Assembly: GCA_963739435.1 (NCBI GenBank)
Contig: CAVUAN010000022.1
Location: 1-64,000, forward strand
Reading direction: 5' to 3'
Length of the DNA: 64,000 nt
Source of the DNA: CAVUAN01 sp963739435
Lineage (GTDB): Bacteria > Acidobacteriota > Thermoanaerobaculia > UBA5066 > Gp7-AA6
Positions 34,814 through 44,325 of the stretch are shown here, piece by piece. The translations under genes and the position numbers were made by a program. Below the pieces are notes generated by a model. That model had not been told where the DNA came from. It searched no databases and saw nothing but the letters and a program-made list of their open reading frames with translations. Positions within the stretch are counted from its first letter, which is position 1. Every line of letters starts with the position of its first letter.

Positions 34814-35854
34814 CTAGCGCCCGTTGAAGGAGCGCGAAGTGTTTGCCGTGTTTGCCTCGCGCTCGCGGTCGAGAACGTCGTACGCCGTGATGATCGATTG
34901 CACGAGCGGATGCCGGACGACATCGCGCTCGTCGAACAGCACGAAACGGATCCCGGTGATCCGCGAGAGCAGCTGCTGCGCCTCGCGCAGGCCCGAGGTC
35001 TTGCCCTGAGGAAGGTCCACCTGGGTGACGTCGCCGGTCACCACGGCCTTCGATCCGAAGCCTATGCGCGTCAGGAACATCCGCATCTGCTCGGAGGTGG
35101 TGTTCTGCGCCTCATCGAGGATGATGAAGGCGTCGTTCAACGTCCGCCCGCGCATGAAGGCGATCGGCGCGACCTCGATGACTCCCCGCTCCAGCAGCTT
35201 CGCGGTCTTTTCGTAGCCCAGGATGTCGTAGAGGGCGTCATAGAGCGGGCGCAGGTAGGGATTGATCTTCTCGACCATGTCGCCTGGCAGGAAGCCCAGC
35301 CGCTCGCCCGCTTCGACGGCGGGCCGGGCGAGGACGATGCGCTTGACCTTCTTTTCGAGCAGGGCCGCGGCAGCCATGGCCACGGCCAGGTACGTCTTTC
35401 CCGTCCCCGCCGGCCCGATGGCAAAGACCAGGTCGTGGTGATCGATCGTCTGGACGTAGAGCTTCTGCTTGATGTTGCGGGCCGCCACGACGGACTTGAG
35501 CGTCGGGCCGAAGGGGCTCTCCAGGAAGAACTCGACGAGCGAGGTCTCCGGGTCTTCCCGGGCGACGCGGATTGCCGTCATCACGTCGCTCGACTTGAGC
35601 GGGTACCCGACCGCCAGCAGCTCCGAGAACGACGCGAGCAGGCGCCGGACACGATCCTCGGCGACGCCCTGCCCCACGACCGAGACCTCGCTGCCCCGGG
35701 CGGCGAGCTTGACGCCGAAGGCCTCCTCGATGGCCCGGAGGTTCTCGTCGGCGACGCCGAAAAGCTCGGTCAGCCCCGCGTCGGGGAGAGTTACGGCCTG
35801 GGTCGGGTCTGGAATGTGTCGCTCTTCTCGGGTGACGTCAGCGTCCCTTTGCAA
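34814..35854 (-). CDS. PhoH-like ATPase (PhoH2/YbeZ type)
   Basis: 346 residues, intact. Walker A AIGPAGTGKTYLAVAMA, Walker B IILDEAQNTTSEQMRMFLTR and GDVTQVDLPQGKTSGL are the PhoH signature. An N-terminal KH-like part (FGVADENLRAIEEAFGVKL) identifies the YbeZ form that partners YbeY in RNA metabolism. TTG 35854 is the best start available and overlaps the upstream stop by 17 bp. First of the phoH-ybeY-corC-era run, with a 27-bp gap to ybeY. Confidence 0.92.
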   Translation of the reverse strand: MQRDADVTREERHIPDPTQAVTLPDAGLTELFGVADENLRAIEEAFGVKLAARGSEVSVVGQGVAEDRVRRLLASFSELLAVGYPLKSSDVMTAIRVAREDPETSLVEFFLESPFGPTLKSVVAARNIKQKLYVQTIDHHDLVFAIGPAGTGKTYLAVAMAAAALLEKKVKRIVLARPAVEAGERLGFLPGDMVEKINPYLRPLYDALYDILGYEKTAKLLERGVIEVAPIAFMRGRTLNDAFIILDEAQNTTSEQMRMFLTRIGFGSKAVVTGDVTQVDLPQGKTSGLREAQQLLSRITGIRFVLFDERDVVRHPLVQSIITAYDVLDREREANTANTSRSFNGR

Positions 35855-36407
35855 TCGCCTTGGCGCAGTCCTCGAGGCCGTTCTCGACGGCGTCGTGGAT
35901 CGTCGAGCCCTTCGCCTTCTGCCGGATCTCGCCGACGACCTTGCCCTTGGAGTCCTTCATGAGCAGCTCCAGGCCGACTCCCGGATTGGCCGCCCAGCCT
36001 CCCCAATAGCGGGCCGCGCCGCGAGGCTCCCAGGCGTTGAAGACGTTTCCGTCGACGACCAGCTCGCCGCCGGACTTGACCACCTTGAAACCCTGCTTCT
36101 CGAGCCACTGCTCCATGTAGTCGCGGCCAGACCGGGCCGCGTCCTTGCTGTCGACGCCGTGGCCCGTGTGGTCGAAGTCCTTGACCGTCACCGTCTTGTA
36201 CTTGGACAGGGAGCCCTCCGGGAAGTAGACCCAGTCGGCATCCTTGCCCTTGACCAGCTTGTCGTAGTCGGGCAGGAAACTCTGGGGCTCGTCCTTCTCC
36301 TTGGCGTCATCCGAGTCGATGAACTTCTTGTCCGCCAGGGCCGGGAAGGCAACCAGGGCAAGGGCGAGAGCCAGGCCGAGCAGCAGCCGACGATTCAGAG
36401 TGTTCAT
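35838..36407 (-). CDS. Exported protein, DUF4410-like
   Basis: 189 residues with a clear signal peptide (LLLGLALALALVAFPALA, cleavage after ALA) and AGGAGG before ATG 36407. A -10-like TAGAAT lies at 36436-36431. The mature part (YKTVTVKDFDHTGHG ... LVVDGNVFNAWEPRGAARYW ... IHDAVENGLEDCAKAIAKG) resembles periplasmic or lipoprotein families of the DUF4410/DUF3313 type, which have a mixed sheet and a final helix for pole-like packing. That match is from pattern, not a search. Function unknown. Confidence 0.7.
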   Translation of the reverse strand: MNTLNRRLLLGLALALALVAFPALADKKFIDSDDAKEKDEPQSFLPDYDKLVKGKDADWVYFPEGSLSKYKTVTVKDFDHTGHGVDSKDAARSGRDYMEQWLEKQGFKVVKSGGELVVDGNVFNAWEPRGAARYWGGWAANPGVGLELLMKDSKGKVVGEIRQKAKGSTIHDAVENGLEDCAKAIAKGR

Positions 36408-36451
36408 CTCTTAGCCTCCTGTACGCCGCAATTCTACCAGAGCCCGGGGCC

Positions 36452-37503
36452 TCAGAAGTCCAGGCGCTCCACGACGGCGTCGCCGGCCTGAGACGTCGGA
36501 CTGGGAGCCGCCGATGTCGTGCGTGCCCTGCCTGGCGACGACGCACTGGCGGACGGCCTGTTCGACGGCAGCCGCCTGCGCCGGGATTGCCCAGGTGCTC
36601 CAGCATCAGGGCGGCCGTCAGGATCGCCCCGAAGGGGTTGGCCTTGCCCGTGCCCGCGTACTTGGGCGCCGAGCCGTGCACGGGCTCGAACATGGAGACG
36701 CGGCCGGGGTGGAGATTGCCGGAGGCGGCCATGCCCAGGCCCCCCTGCAACGCGGCGCCGAGATCCGTCGAAATGTCTCCAAACATGTTGTTGGTCACGA
36801 TCACTTCGAACTGGCGGGGGTCTTTCACCATCTGCATGCAGAGCGCGTCGATGAAGAGGTGGGACGCCTCGATGCCCGGAAACTCCCGGGCGACCTCCGC
36901 GAAGGTCCGCTGCCAGAGATCCCCGACGAACCGCATCGCGTTCGATTTGTCGGACATGACGACGCGCTTCTTGCCGCGTTTGCTGGCGAACTCGAAGGCG
37001 TGGCGGATGATGCGCTCGACCCCTTTGCGGGTCGAGATGTCCTCCTGGACGGCGACCTCGTCGGCGGTCCCCTTCTTGAAGTTGCCTCCCGAGCCGACAT
37101 AGGAGCCCTCGGTGTTCTCCCGAAAGATGACGAAGTCGACATCCGCGGCAGAAAAGCCCTTCAGGGGGCAGAGCCGGTCGTCGAGGCAGCGGACGGGCCG
37201 GTAGTTGACGTACAGGTCGAGCTGGAACCGGGCGCCCAGGAGGATGTCCGCGGCATGCTTCATGTCGGGCACGCGGGGGTCGCCGAAGGCGCCCATGAAG
37301 ATGGCCGCGTAGTTGCGGGAGAAGTCTTCGAAAGCGCCGGCCGGAACGGTCTCTCCCGTTTTCAGATAGTGGTCGGCGCCCCAGGGGAAATGGACCGGCT
37401 CGAAGGAGAAAGGCCGCCGGCGCTCGACCGCTTCGAGCACCTTGACGGCTTCTTTCGTGACGTCCACCCCGATCCCGTCGCCGGGGACGATGGCGATTTT
37501 CAC
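36452..37503 (-). CDS. Isopropylmalate/isocitrate dehydrogenase-family enzyme (frameshifted at 3' end)
   Basis: Beta-decarboxylating dehydrogenase, NAD(P)-dependent. The start is GTG 37503 with KIAIVPGDGIGVDVTKEAV. Substrate and metal motifs are seen in VIFRENTEGSYVGSGG, VTNNMFGDISTDLGAALQGG and FEPVHGSAPKYAGTGKANP. Two indels (near 36580 and 36495) separate the last block: after LEHLGNPG the sequence AAAVEQAVRQCVVARQGTHD continues one frame over, and QAGDAVVERLDF ends at 36452. The restored length is about 350 residues. Whether it acts on 3-isopropylmalate, isocitrate, homoisocitrate or tartrate is undecided; no leuCD is nearby. Confidence 0.82.
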
Positions 37504-37540
37504 GGCGGCGCAATGTAGCACGGCGGGCGGCGCAATTCGG

Positions 37541-37546
37541 TAGAAT
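37541..37546 (+). promoter_or_regulatory. -10 box TAGAAT, leaderless start of cysteine dioxygenase gene
   Basis: TAGAAT lies 8 nt before ATG 37555, so transcription should begin at or within one or two bases of the start codon. No Shine-Dalgarno is visible. No good -35 match at 17 nt. Confidence 0.45.
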
Positions 37547-37554
37547 CCGGGCTA

Positions 37555-38103
37555 ATGACCTTCGCGGACTGTATCCGCGAGGCCCTGCTGGAAGCCTCGC
37601 GCGCCCCCGAGCGCGCCACGCCGGGCAGCATGGCCTCGAGGCTCGGGCGGGAAGCGGAGCGCTACCTCGATCGGGTCGTGTTCTCGGGCCAGCGCTACAT
37701 GCGACACCCGATCCTGCTCTTCGACGACTGGGAAGTCATGCTGATCGCGTGGCAGTCGGGCCAGATCACGCCGATCCACGATCACCGCGGCGCGATGGGC
37801 GGCATGGTCGTCCTCTCGGGCACGCTGGCCGAGGAACGCTTCGTCACGCCGGGCCGTGTGCCCGAGCTCGCCGACGACCGCTTGCGGCCCGAGGGCGACG
37901 TCTGCGACATCGGGCCGACGGCCCTGCACCGCCTGCTGCCGAGGAGCGCCCGCGCCGTCTCGCTCCACATCTACCGGCCGCCGCTGCGCACGATGGGCAT
38001 CTGGGACGAGACCGGCATGACCGAGGTCCGCCCCTCCGCGTTCGACGTCGGCGAAGAAATCCTCGCCCGGGCGGCCGCGCCTACGGATGCAGCAAGGAGT
38101 TGA
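37555..38103 (+). CDS. Cysteine dioxygenase type I family protein
   Basis: 182 residues with a cupin fold. The Fe(II)-binding histidines are in TPIHDHRGAMGGM (HxH) and PTALHRLLPRS. RYMRHPILLFDDWEVMLIAW and VSLHIYRPPLRTM match the CDO family, which oxidises cysteine (or 3-mercaptopropionate) to the sulfinate. Intact. It is convergent with fdhE, which it overlaps by 23 bp. It is divergent from the isopropylmalate-type dehydrogenase with a 51-bp gap holding a leaderless-type promoter. Confidence 0.9.
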   Translation: MTFADCIREALLEASRAPERATPGSMASRLGREAERYLDRVVFSGQRYMRHPILLFDDWEVMLIAWQSGQITPIHDHRGAMGGMVVLSGTLAEERFVTPGRVPELADDRLRPEGDVCDIGPTALHRLLPRSARAVSLHIYRPPLRTMGIWDETGMTEVRPSAFDVGEEILARAAAPTDAARS

Positions 38104-38922
38104 TTTCGTACAGCGACGCGGCCAGCCGCTTCAACCCCCGGTCGTGAGCGACCACATCGAGGTGGAGCGACGTCCAGTCCGATAGCAGGATCGCTTCGTT
38201 TCCCTGCCCGTCGTACGTCTTGAGATAGCCCCTGCAGGACTCGCAGTAGTCGATGCGCAGTCCCGCTTCCCCTTCGACGGCCACGCTGGCGAGCCGCTGG
38301 GAGTCGCTCTGGCAGAAGGGGCATCCGGTCCGCGTGTACTGCCAGCGTGTGCCGCAGCAGCCGCACGACAGAAACCGCATTCGCCCGGTGTCCACGCCGA
38401 CGAGCTGCGCCATGGCCGGCGCCGATCCGCAGGTGGGACAGTAGTTGCGAAGCCAGCGCTCCTCGTCCCGCCAATGGGCGAAGGCCTCCACGACCGGGCG
38501 GAGGTACCGGGCCATCGACCGTCCACCCGAGGTACCGCAGGAGCCCGGGCGAAGCCGGTGCGAAGGAGTCGTCGCCGAGCAGCCAGTCGACGACGCGGCG
38601 CGGGGCATCGGCATCGCGGCGCAGGTGAGCGTCCAGGGCGCAGGCTTCCTCCGCGAGCCGGCCCGAGAGGGGCTCCCCGGCGAGCCTCCCGGCGAGCGAG
38701 ACGACCATCGTGCCCGCGGGATCGAGATCGATCGCGGCGTTGGCGCTGCGCAGCAGCGGCACACCCTCCCGGAAGTCGCGCGGCGTAGTCGTCGAAGACG
38801 GGAATCTCGGAACGGACCGCCTCGAGGCCGGCCGCCGCGCGATCCACCCGGGCGCAGAATTCCCCGACCGGCCGGAGGTACGCGTGCGCTCCGAGCCAGG
38901 CCTCAGGGGTCAGCGGCTTCAA
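38081..38922 (-). CDS. fdhE: Formate dehydrogenase accessory protein FdhE (frameshifted)
   Basis: The C-terminal half has the four Cys pairs of FdhE: NYCPTCGSAPAMAQL, LSCGCCGTRWQYTR, GCPFCQSD and YCESCRGYLKTYDGQ. FdhE assists assembly or export of the Tat-translocated respiratory formate dehydrogenase. The start is TTG 38922, overlapping the nrfD stop; the N-terminus LKPLTPEAWLGAHAYLRPVG is in frame with it. Two indels (near 38785 and 38515) join the three segments (…FDDYA / VPLLRSANAAIDLDPAGTMV… / RYLRPVVEAFAHWRDEERWL…). The restored length is about 280 residues. Confidence 0.87.
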
Positions 38923-40179
38923 TGCCCCTCGCGGACCTCTTGCTTCGGCCGAAGCGGCATCAGGCGCGCCGCCAGACCGTAGAGGAAGATCGTCGCGGCG
39001 ATCAGGCCGATCGAGATGCCCCACTCGACGATCGACGGGAAGTAGGTCCTGGGCGCACTCCATGGCATCGGGCCGTTGAACTCCATCGCGAAGAGGACGA
39101 CGTTCATCCGGTTCAGGACGATGCCGAATGCGGCGAGGAAGGTGCCGAGGAAGAGTGTGCCCGGACGCTCGCGGAGGGCCTTCCGGCCGAGCAGGAAGAG
39201 CGGGACGATCCCGCACAGGAAGATCTCGATCGCGAACAGGCCGCCCCGCTTGGTTCCCCTCACCGCGCCGACGAGCCAGCCCCGCAGGGCCATGTCGCTC
39301 AGCCGGAAGACGAGGTAGACCAGGAGCGACCAGAAGGTGACCTGGGCCATCGAGGCGAGCGGCGCGATGGGGAGGGTGCGGTGCCAGCCCCTCGCGATGG
39401 CGAACTCGACGAGGACGACGACCGCGGTGCCGGCGACGATCGAGGACAGGAAGAAATTGACCGGCAGAAGCGGCGTCCACCAGTTCGGTCCGAGCTGCCG
39501 GAACATCAGGAGATAGAGCGAGCCGAGAGAGCTCTGGTGCATCGTCGAGAGCGTCACGGCGGCGATCGCCAGCATGATCGGCTCGCCCCGCAGCCCGGAT
39601 TCCCGGAGGAGATACGCGAGCCCGAAGAAGACGAGCGCCGCGAGCGCCGTGTAGATGACGCTCCGCGACATCATGTAGATGAACAGCGACACGGCGATGC
39701 CGACGTAGTAGCCGGAGTACTTCCGCCAGGCGTCCATGGCCCGGGCGAGGCCCCACCGTTCGAAGGGGATCGGCAGGAACTCGAGCAACAGGATCGTGAC
39801 GTAGAGGCCGACGCACCAGGAGACTTCGAACATGGCCGAGTGCTCCGGCGCCTGCAGGCCGAGCTGGTAGAAGTGCCACGGCAGGCCGAGGTCGGCGATG
39901 CAGCGTCACCGTCACGAACGAGTAGGAGAGGAAACCTATGAGGACGGCTGTTCGGCCGAGCCCATAGAGGTCTTTTCGCTGGAAGACGTAGATCAGGCCG
40001 GCTGACGCGAACGCGCCGGCGGCGACGGCGATCCAGACGAGGTCGAAGAGGATCCAGAGGCCCCACGGGTAGGTGTTCGAAAGATGGGTGCTGCCGCCCA
40101 GGCCCAGGGCGAACCGCGCCACGAGCGAGGCGGCGCAGGCCGCCATGAGGATCACCAGGACCCAGTTGAACGGCGTCAT
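38919..40179 (-). CDS. NrfD/PsrC/HybB-type polytopic membrane subunit of formate dehydrogenase (frameshifted)
   Basis: About 420 residues with nine or ten helices, beginning MTPFNWVLVILMAACAASLV and including YPWGLWILFDLVWIAVAAGA, typical of NrfD-family quinone-reactive anchors. One extra base near 39900 breaks the frame after FVTVTL. IADLGLPWHFYQLGLQ then continues to the end. There is no stop codon between the Fe-S subunit and this domain in the given sequence, so it may be a natural fusion or another lost stop; ATG 40179 marks the domain start used here. It would pass electrons from the Fe-S subunit to the quinone pool in place of a cytochrome b FdnI. Confidence 0.82.
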
Positions 40180-41106
40180 GAGCTTGTGCGGGATCGTCTC
40201 GAACTCGACGTGATGGCCGGCCTCGCCGCCGTGCGCCGACGCGACGGCCGAAGCCCTGTTCTTGAAGCGCGTGTAAGCGGCGCCGAGGACCGCGCCGAGC
40301 ATGAGCACGGCGGGGGGCACGGCCTTCAGCGCGGCGGCGGTCCACGACGGGAAGGCCTTCTCGCCGACGTCCGGGAAGCCGAGGCTCGCGAACGGAACGC
40401 CCGAGAGATAGAGCACGCTCGTGCCGCCCGCCTCTTTCTCGCCGTAGACGTGGTCCACGTAGCGGTCGGGGCGGCCGGAGATGCGCTTCTTCGCCTCGGC
40501 CAGCATCTCCTCCCGCTCGCCGAACCGGAGCGCGTCGGCCGGACAGGCCTTGACGCAGGCCGGCACACCGATCCTCTCGAGGAACCGGCCCACGTCCGCC
40601 TGTTGAAGAGCCTGCCCGTTGAAGGAAACCGGCGCGGGCTGCCCGGTCCGGTCCGCGCAGTGGGTGCACTTCTCGATCTTCGGAGCCAGCGAGTCCCATT
40701 GCGCGGTCGGCACGTCCCACGGGCAGGCCAGCATGCAGTAGCGGCAGCCGATGCATTTGCTGGCGTCGTAACTGACGGGGCCGTCCGGCTGCGAGTACAG
40801 AGCGGTCGTCGGGCAGGCCGAGACGCACGCCGGCTCGAGACAGTGGAAACAACGCCGCATCACGAAGGAGGACTTGAAGCCCTCCTGGCTCTTCGGGTCC
40901 GGCGTCTCGTGGAAGGAGATGAGCGTGTACGTCTTCGCGGAGAGCGTGGCCGGGTTCTGGAAACCGAGATGCGCGTTCAGCTCCGTCGACTCTCCCTCGC
41001 GGTCGTTCCACTGCTTGCAGGCGACCTGGCAGGCCCGGCAGCCGATGCAGTTGGTGATGTCGACGAGCGTGGTCTTGATGGGGCCTCGGGTGGTCGGCGC
41101 GCTCAT
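40180..41106 (-). CDS. fdnH: Formate dehydrogenase iron-sulfur (beta) subunit
   Basis: Four [4Fe-4S] motifs, in order: CIGCRACQVACKQWND, CFHCLEPACVSACPTTAL, CIGCRYCMLACPWDVP and the pair CTHCADR...CVKACPADAL. A C-terminal membrane helix (AVPPAVLMLGAVLGAAYTRF) follows, as in FdnH. ATG 41106 overlaps the alpha-subunit stop (ATGA) with a GGGAG ribosome-binding site. It carries electrons from the molybdenum subunit to the membrane anchor. The frame continues without a stop into the NrfD-type domain (HHVEFETIPHKLMTPFNW); I divide the two at the conserved start of the anchor. Confidence 0.9.
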
Positions 41107-44100
41107 ACCCGTCTCCCTTCCGCGCGCCGCGCGCCCGGGGGCGCGGAGGCCTTCTCCACGTTGACGAGGCAGGCCTTCGTCTCCTGGGTTCCCGCTCCGG
41201 GATCCGAGGCGTCGATCGTCAGGAAGTTGACGCTCGGGCCGGTCGACAGCCCCTGGAAGCCCCAGTTGTAGGGCATCCAGACGATCGTGACCTCCTGTCC
41301 GTCCGATCTTGAGCGGCTTCATGCGGGGCGTGACGAGCGCCTTCACCGTCGAGCTCGCCGCGCGCCGACGAGACCTTCACCCAGTCTCCCGATTTGACCG
41401 CCGAGCTTCTGGCCGAGGGCGATCGGGCATCTCCAGCACGGGCTCGGGAACGAGCTCGTTCAGCCAGGGAATGTTGCGCGTGGTCGAGCCCGCGCACCAG
41501 TGCTCGGCGACGGTCGACGTCATCAGGACGTAGGGGAACTTGTCGACGGTGCCGATCGGCTGGTGCGACTTCACGCGCGGGTACTTCAGCATCGGGTTGC
41601 TCTTCACCTTCGGGTGCAGGAGGTTCTCCACCGGGCTCTCGACGGGCTCGTACATCTCCGGCAGCGGACCGTCCTTCGGCACGTAGGCCACGTCGCGCGG
41701 ATAGCCCGGATTCTTCTCGTCCGGGTCCGAGTAGACGGCCGCGAAGAGCCGCCCGACGCCTTCCGCGCCCTGGTGGAAGGCACGCTGGCCGTTGGGCGTG
41801 TCGGGACCGTCGGTCAGGACGGGCACGTCCGGAACGTCGTATCCCGTCCAGCGCTTCGCCTTCTCGTCCCACCAGACGATGGGCTTCGAGCCCGGATAGG
41901 GCTTCCCGTTCTTGTCGCAGGAGGCCCGGTTGTAGAGGATGCGCATGTTGTTGGGCCAGGTCCACCCGAAGCCCGGGTAGAGGCCCAGCCCGCCCGGATC
42001 GGTCTTCGAGTCGCGGCGCTTGGAGAGGTTCTCGCCGTTGCCGAAGACGCCCGCGTAGATCCAGGCCCCGGAGGAGGTCGAGCCGTCGGCCCGGAGATCG
42101 CTGACCTTCCGGACGAGGTCGCCCTTCTTGAGGCCGGTCTCCGGGTTGTCGCGCAGCGCGTAGCCGTTGATCTCGCGCAGCACGTCCTCGGCGGTGGTGT
42201 AGGTCCAGAAGGCCTTCTTGATGATCTCGTCCTTCGGCTCGGTCGAGTCCTGCGACGAGGTCGCGGACGCGGCGGAACACGACGTCCACGATCTCGCCGT
42301 CGGGCTTGGCCTGCCCCGGGCGGCTTCACCGCGGCGTGCCGCCATTGCACCATGCCGCCCGAGTTGCGTGATGCGTTCCGTTCTTCTCCATGAAGAAGGC
42401 GGCCGGCAGCAGGATCACCTCGGTCGCGATGGTCTTCGGATCGACGCCCGGGCCGCTGCCAGAACAGCGCCGTCTCCGTCTCCCAGATCTCCTGGACCAC
42501 CAGCGTCTCGAGGTTCGCCATCGCCGCGAACGTCAGGTTGAGGTTGGGCATCGTGACCGCGGGGTTCTGGCCGACGATCCAGAGCATCTTCAGCTTGCCG
42601 GCCAGGGCATCCTCGAACATCGGCAGGGTTCCGTAGTCCTTGGCGGCGTTCCGCTTGGGCAGCCAGGCGTAGGCGTAGTCGTTCTCTTTGGTCGCGGCAT
42701 CTCCGAAGAACGCCTTGAGCATGTTGACGAGGTACCGGCTGTCGGCGATCCCGTTCTTCTTCACGTAGTCGTAGATGGTCGGCTCGGCGTTGGACGGCGA
42801 ATTGAGGTAGCCCGGATAGTAGTTGTAGAGCACGCGCCATGTCGCAGGCGCCCTGCACGTTCGGCTCGCCGCGCAGCGCGTTGACGCCGCCGCCGGGCTT
42901 GCCGATGTTGCCGAGCAGGAGCTGCAGGATCGTGAACGCGCGGATCCCCTGCACGCCGGTCGTGTGCTGGGTCATCCCGAGCGCGTAGAGGATGGAGCCC
43001 GGCCGGTTCTTGGCCATCGTCTCGGCGATCTGCTGGATCTGGGCGGCCGGGATGCCGGTGATCTGCTCGCCGACGTCGAGCGTGTAGCGCGAAACGAAGG
43101 TCTTCAGGCGCGTGAAGACGCAGTGCGGGTCGTCGAGGCTCTTCGCGACGCGCGGCTTGCCCTTCGCGTCGAGCTGGTATCCCCAGCTCTTGGTGTCGTA
43201 CTTGTGGTGCTCCTCGTCGTACCCGCTGAAGACCCCGTCCTTGAAGTCGAAGGCCTCGTCGCCCAGGAAGAGCGCGTTCGTGTGGGTCACGACGTAGTCC
43301 TCGTCGTACAGCTTGTTGACGAGGATGTGGTTGATCATCGTGTTCTGGAACGCCGCGTCGGTGCCGGGCCGGATGCGCGCGTAGATGTCGGCGCCCGCGG
43401 AGGTCCGGGTGAATCGCGGGTCGACGTGGATGATCTTCGCCCCGTTCTCCTGGGCCTTCCGGATCCACTTGAAGGCCATCGGGTGGTTTTCGGCGACGTT
43501 GCTGCCCTCCACCAGGATCGTCTTGCAGTTCTGCAGGTCGATCCAGTGGTTGGTCATCGCCCCCCGCCCGAACGTGGCCCCCAGACCGGGGACCGTGGGG
43601 CTGTGTCAAAGTCGGGCCTGGTGCTCGACATACGGCATGCCGAGCAACCGGGCCGCCTTCTGGAAGAGGTAGCACTCCTCGTTCGTGTTCTGCGCGCCGC
43701 CCAGGAAGGCGATCGCGTCCGTGCGGTTGACCGGAACGTCCTTGTCGCCGACTTTCTCGGTCGCGATCCAGGTCGCGTCGCGCGTCTTGCGGATCTTCTG
43801 CGCGACACGGTCGACTGCGTCCTGCCAGGAGATCTCCTCCCAGTGGTCACTGCCGGGCGCCCGGTACTTGGGCGTCTGCAGCCGCTTGGGCGAGGTGTGC
43901 GTCGCGAACATGGAGATGCCTTTGACGCACAGCGACCCGCGGTTCACGATGTGGTCGTAGTCGCCCTCCATCGCGATCAGCTTGCCGTCGCGGACGGCGG
44001 CGATCATGCCGCAGCCGCACGAGCAGAAGTTGCAGGAGGTGGTGAACTCGTTGATCTCCGAGAGCTTGAGCTGCTCTGTGGCGGCCCGCATCTCGAGCCA

Positions 44101-44216
44101 ACGTCGAGAAGGCCATCGAGCACGAGCCCCGCGCCGCCGGCCAGGGTCAGCCGCAACAGGTCTCTGCGATTGAGCGCCGTCTCGCCGCGCGGCCCAGGCT
44201 CTGGAGCTTTGTCCAT
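41103..44216 (-). CDS. fdnG: Selenocysteine-containing formate dehydrogenase catalytic subunit, Tat-exported (frameshifted)
   Basis: About 1,037 residues, near the FdnG norm. It starts with a Tat signal (NRRDLLRLTLAGGAG) and a [4Fe-4S] motif SCNFCSCGCGM. The active-site segment reads EHQARL-(TGA)-HSPTVPGLGATFGRGAMTNH, with an in-frame TGA at 43608-43606 exactly where FdnG has selenocysteine (near residue 200). The same frame continues beyond it, and a SECIS-like hairpin follows. Molybdopterin-domain motifs (ILVEGSNVAENHPMAFKW, IHVDPRFTRTSAGADIYA, LLLGNIGKPGGGVNALRG) continue. Indels lie near 44098, 42838, 42455, 42330, 42250, 41425 and 41305. It ends VNVEKASAPPGARRAEG... at 41103. It oxidises formate in the periplasm. 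Confidence 0.93.
43570..43608 (-). promoter_or_regulatory. Bacterial SECIS element with UGA selenocysteine codon
   Basis: The UGA is at 43608-43606. Downstream, GGTCCCC (43594-43588) pairs with GGGGGCC (43582-43576) around a five-base GGTCT apical loop. The same GGUCU loop sits at a very similar distance from UGA in the E. coli fdhF/fdnG SECIS, and the flanking codons (UGA CAC xGC CC) also match. This is the signal read by SelB. Confidence 0.88.
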
Positions 44217-44289
44217 CAGTCCCCCTCCGATAGCGGACCCTCAGACGAATCCAGCGGGCTACGCGCGTCGCAGCCGACGAAACGAGACT

Positions 44290-44318
44290 GTTGTACCGCG
44301 CTTGGGGGTTATCGTCAA
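44290..44318 (-). promoter_or_regulatory. Promoter of the formate dehydrogenase operon
   Basis: On the minus strand: -35 TTGACG (44318-44313), 17-nt spacer, -10 TACAAC (44295-44290), in the 109-bp gap after the glycosyltransferase gene. A strong Shine-Dalgarno (GGAGGGGGA) precedes ATG 44216. Confidence 0.6.
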
Positions 44319-44325
44319 GCGACCA

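Noticed and set aside
38131..41346. A 1,071-residue minus-strand reading frame spanning the formate dehydrogenase accessory region
   Set aside because: Only its middle (the Fe-S subunit) matches a family. The ends are out-of-frame readings of fdnG, nrfD and fdhE joined by indels.
43606..43608. Stop codon in fdnG taken as another sequencing indel or pseudogene mutation
   Set aside because: The frame is unchanged on both sides, the position is the known selenocysteine site, and a SECIS-like hairpin follows.
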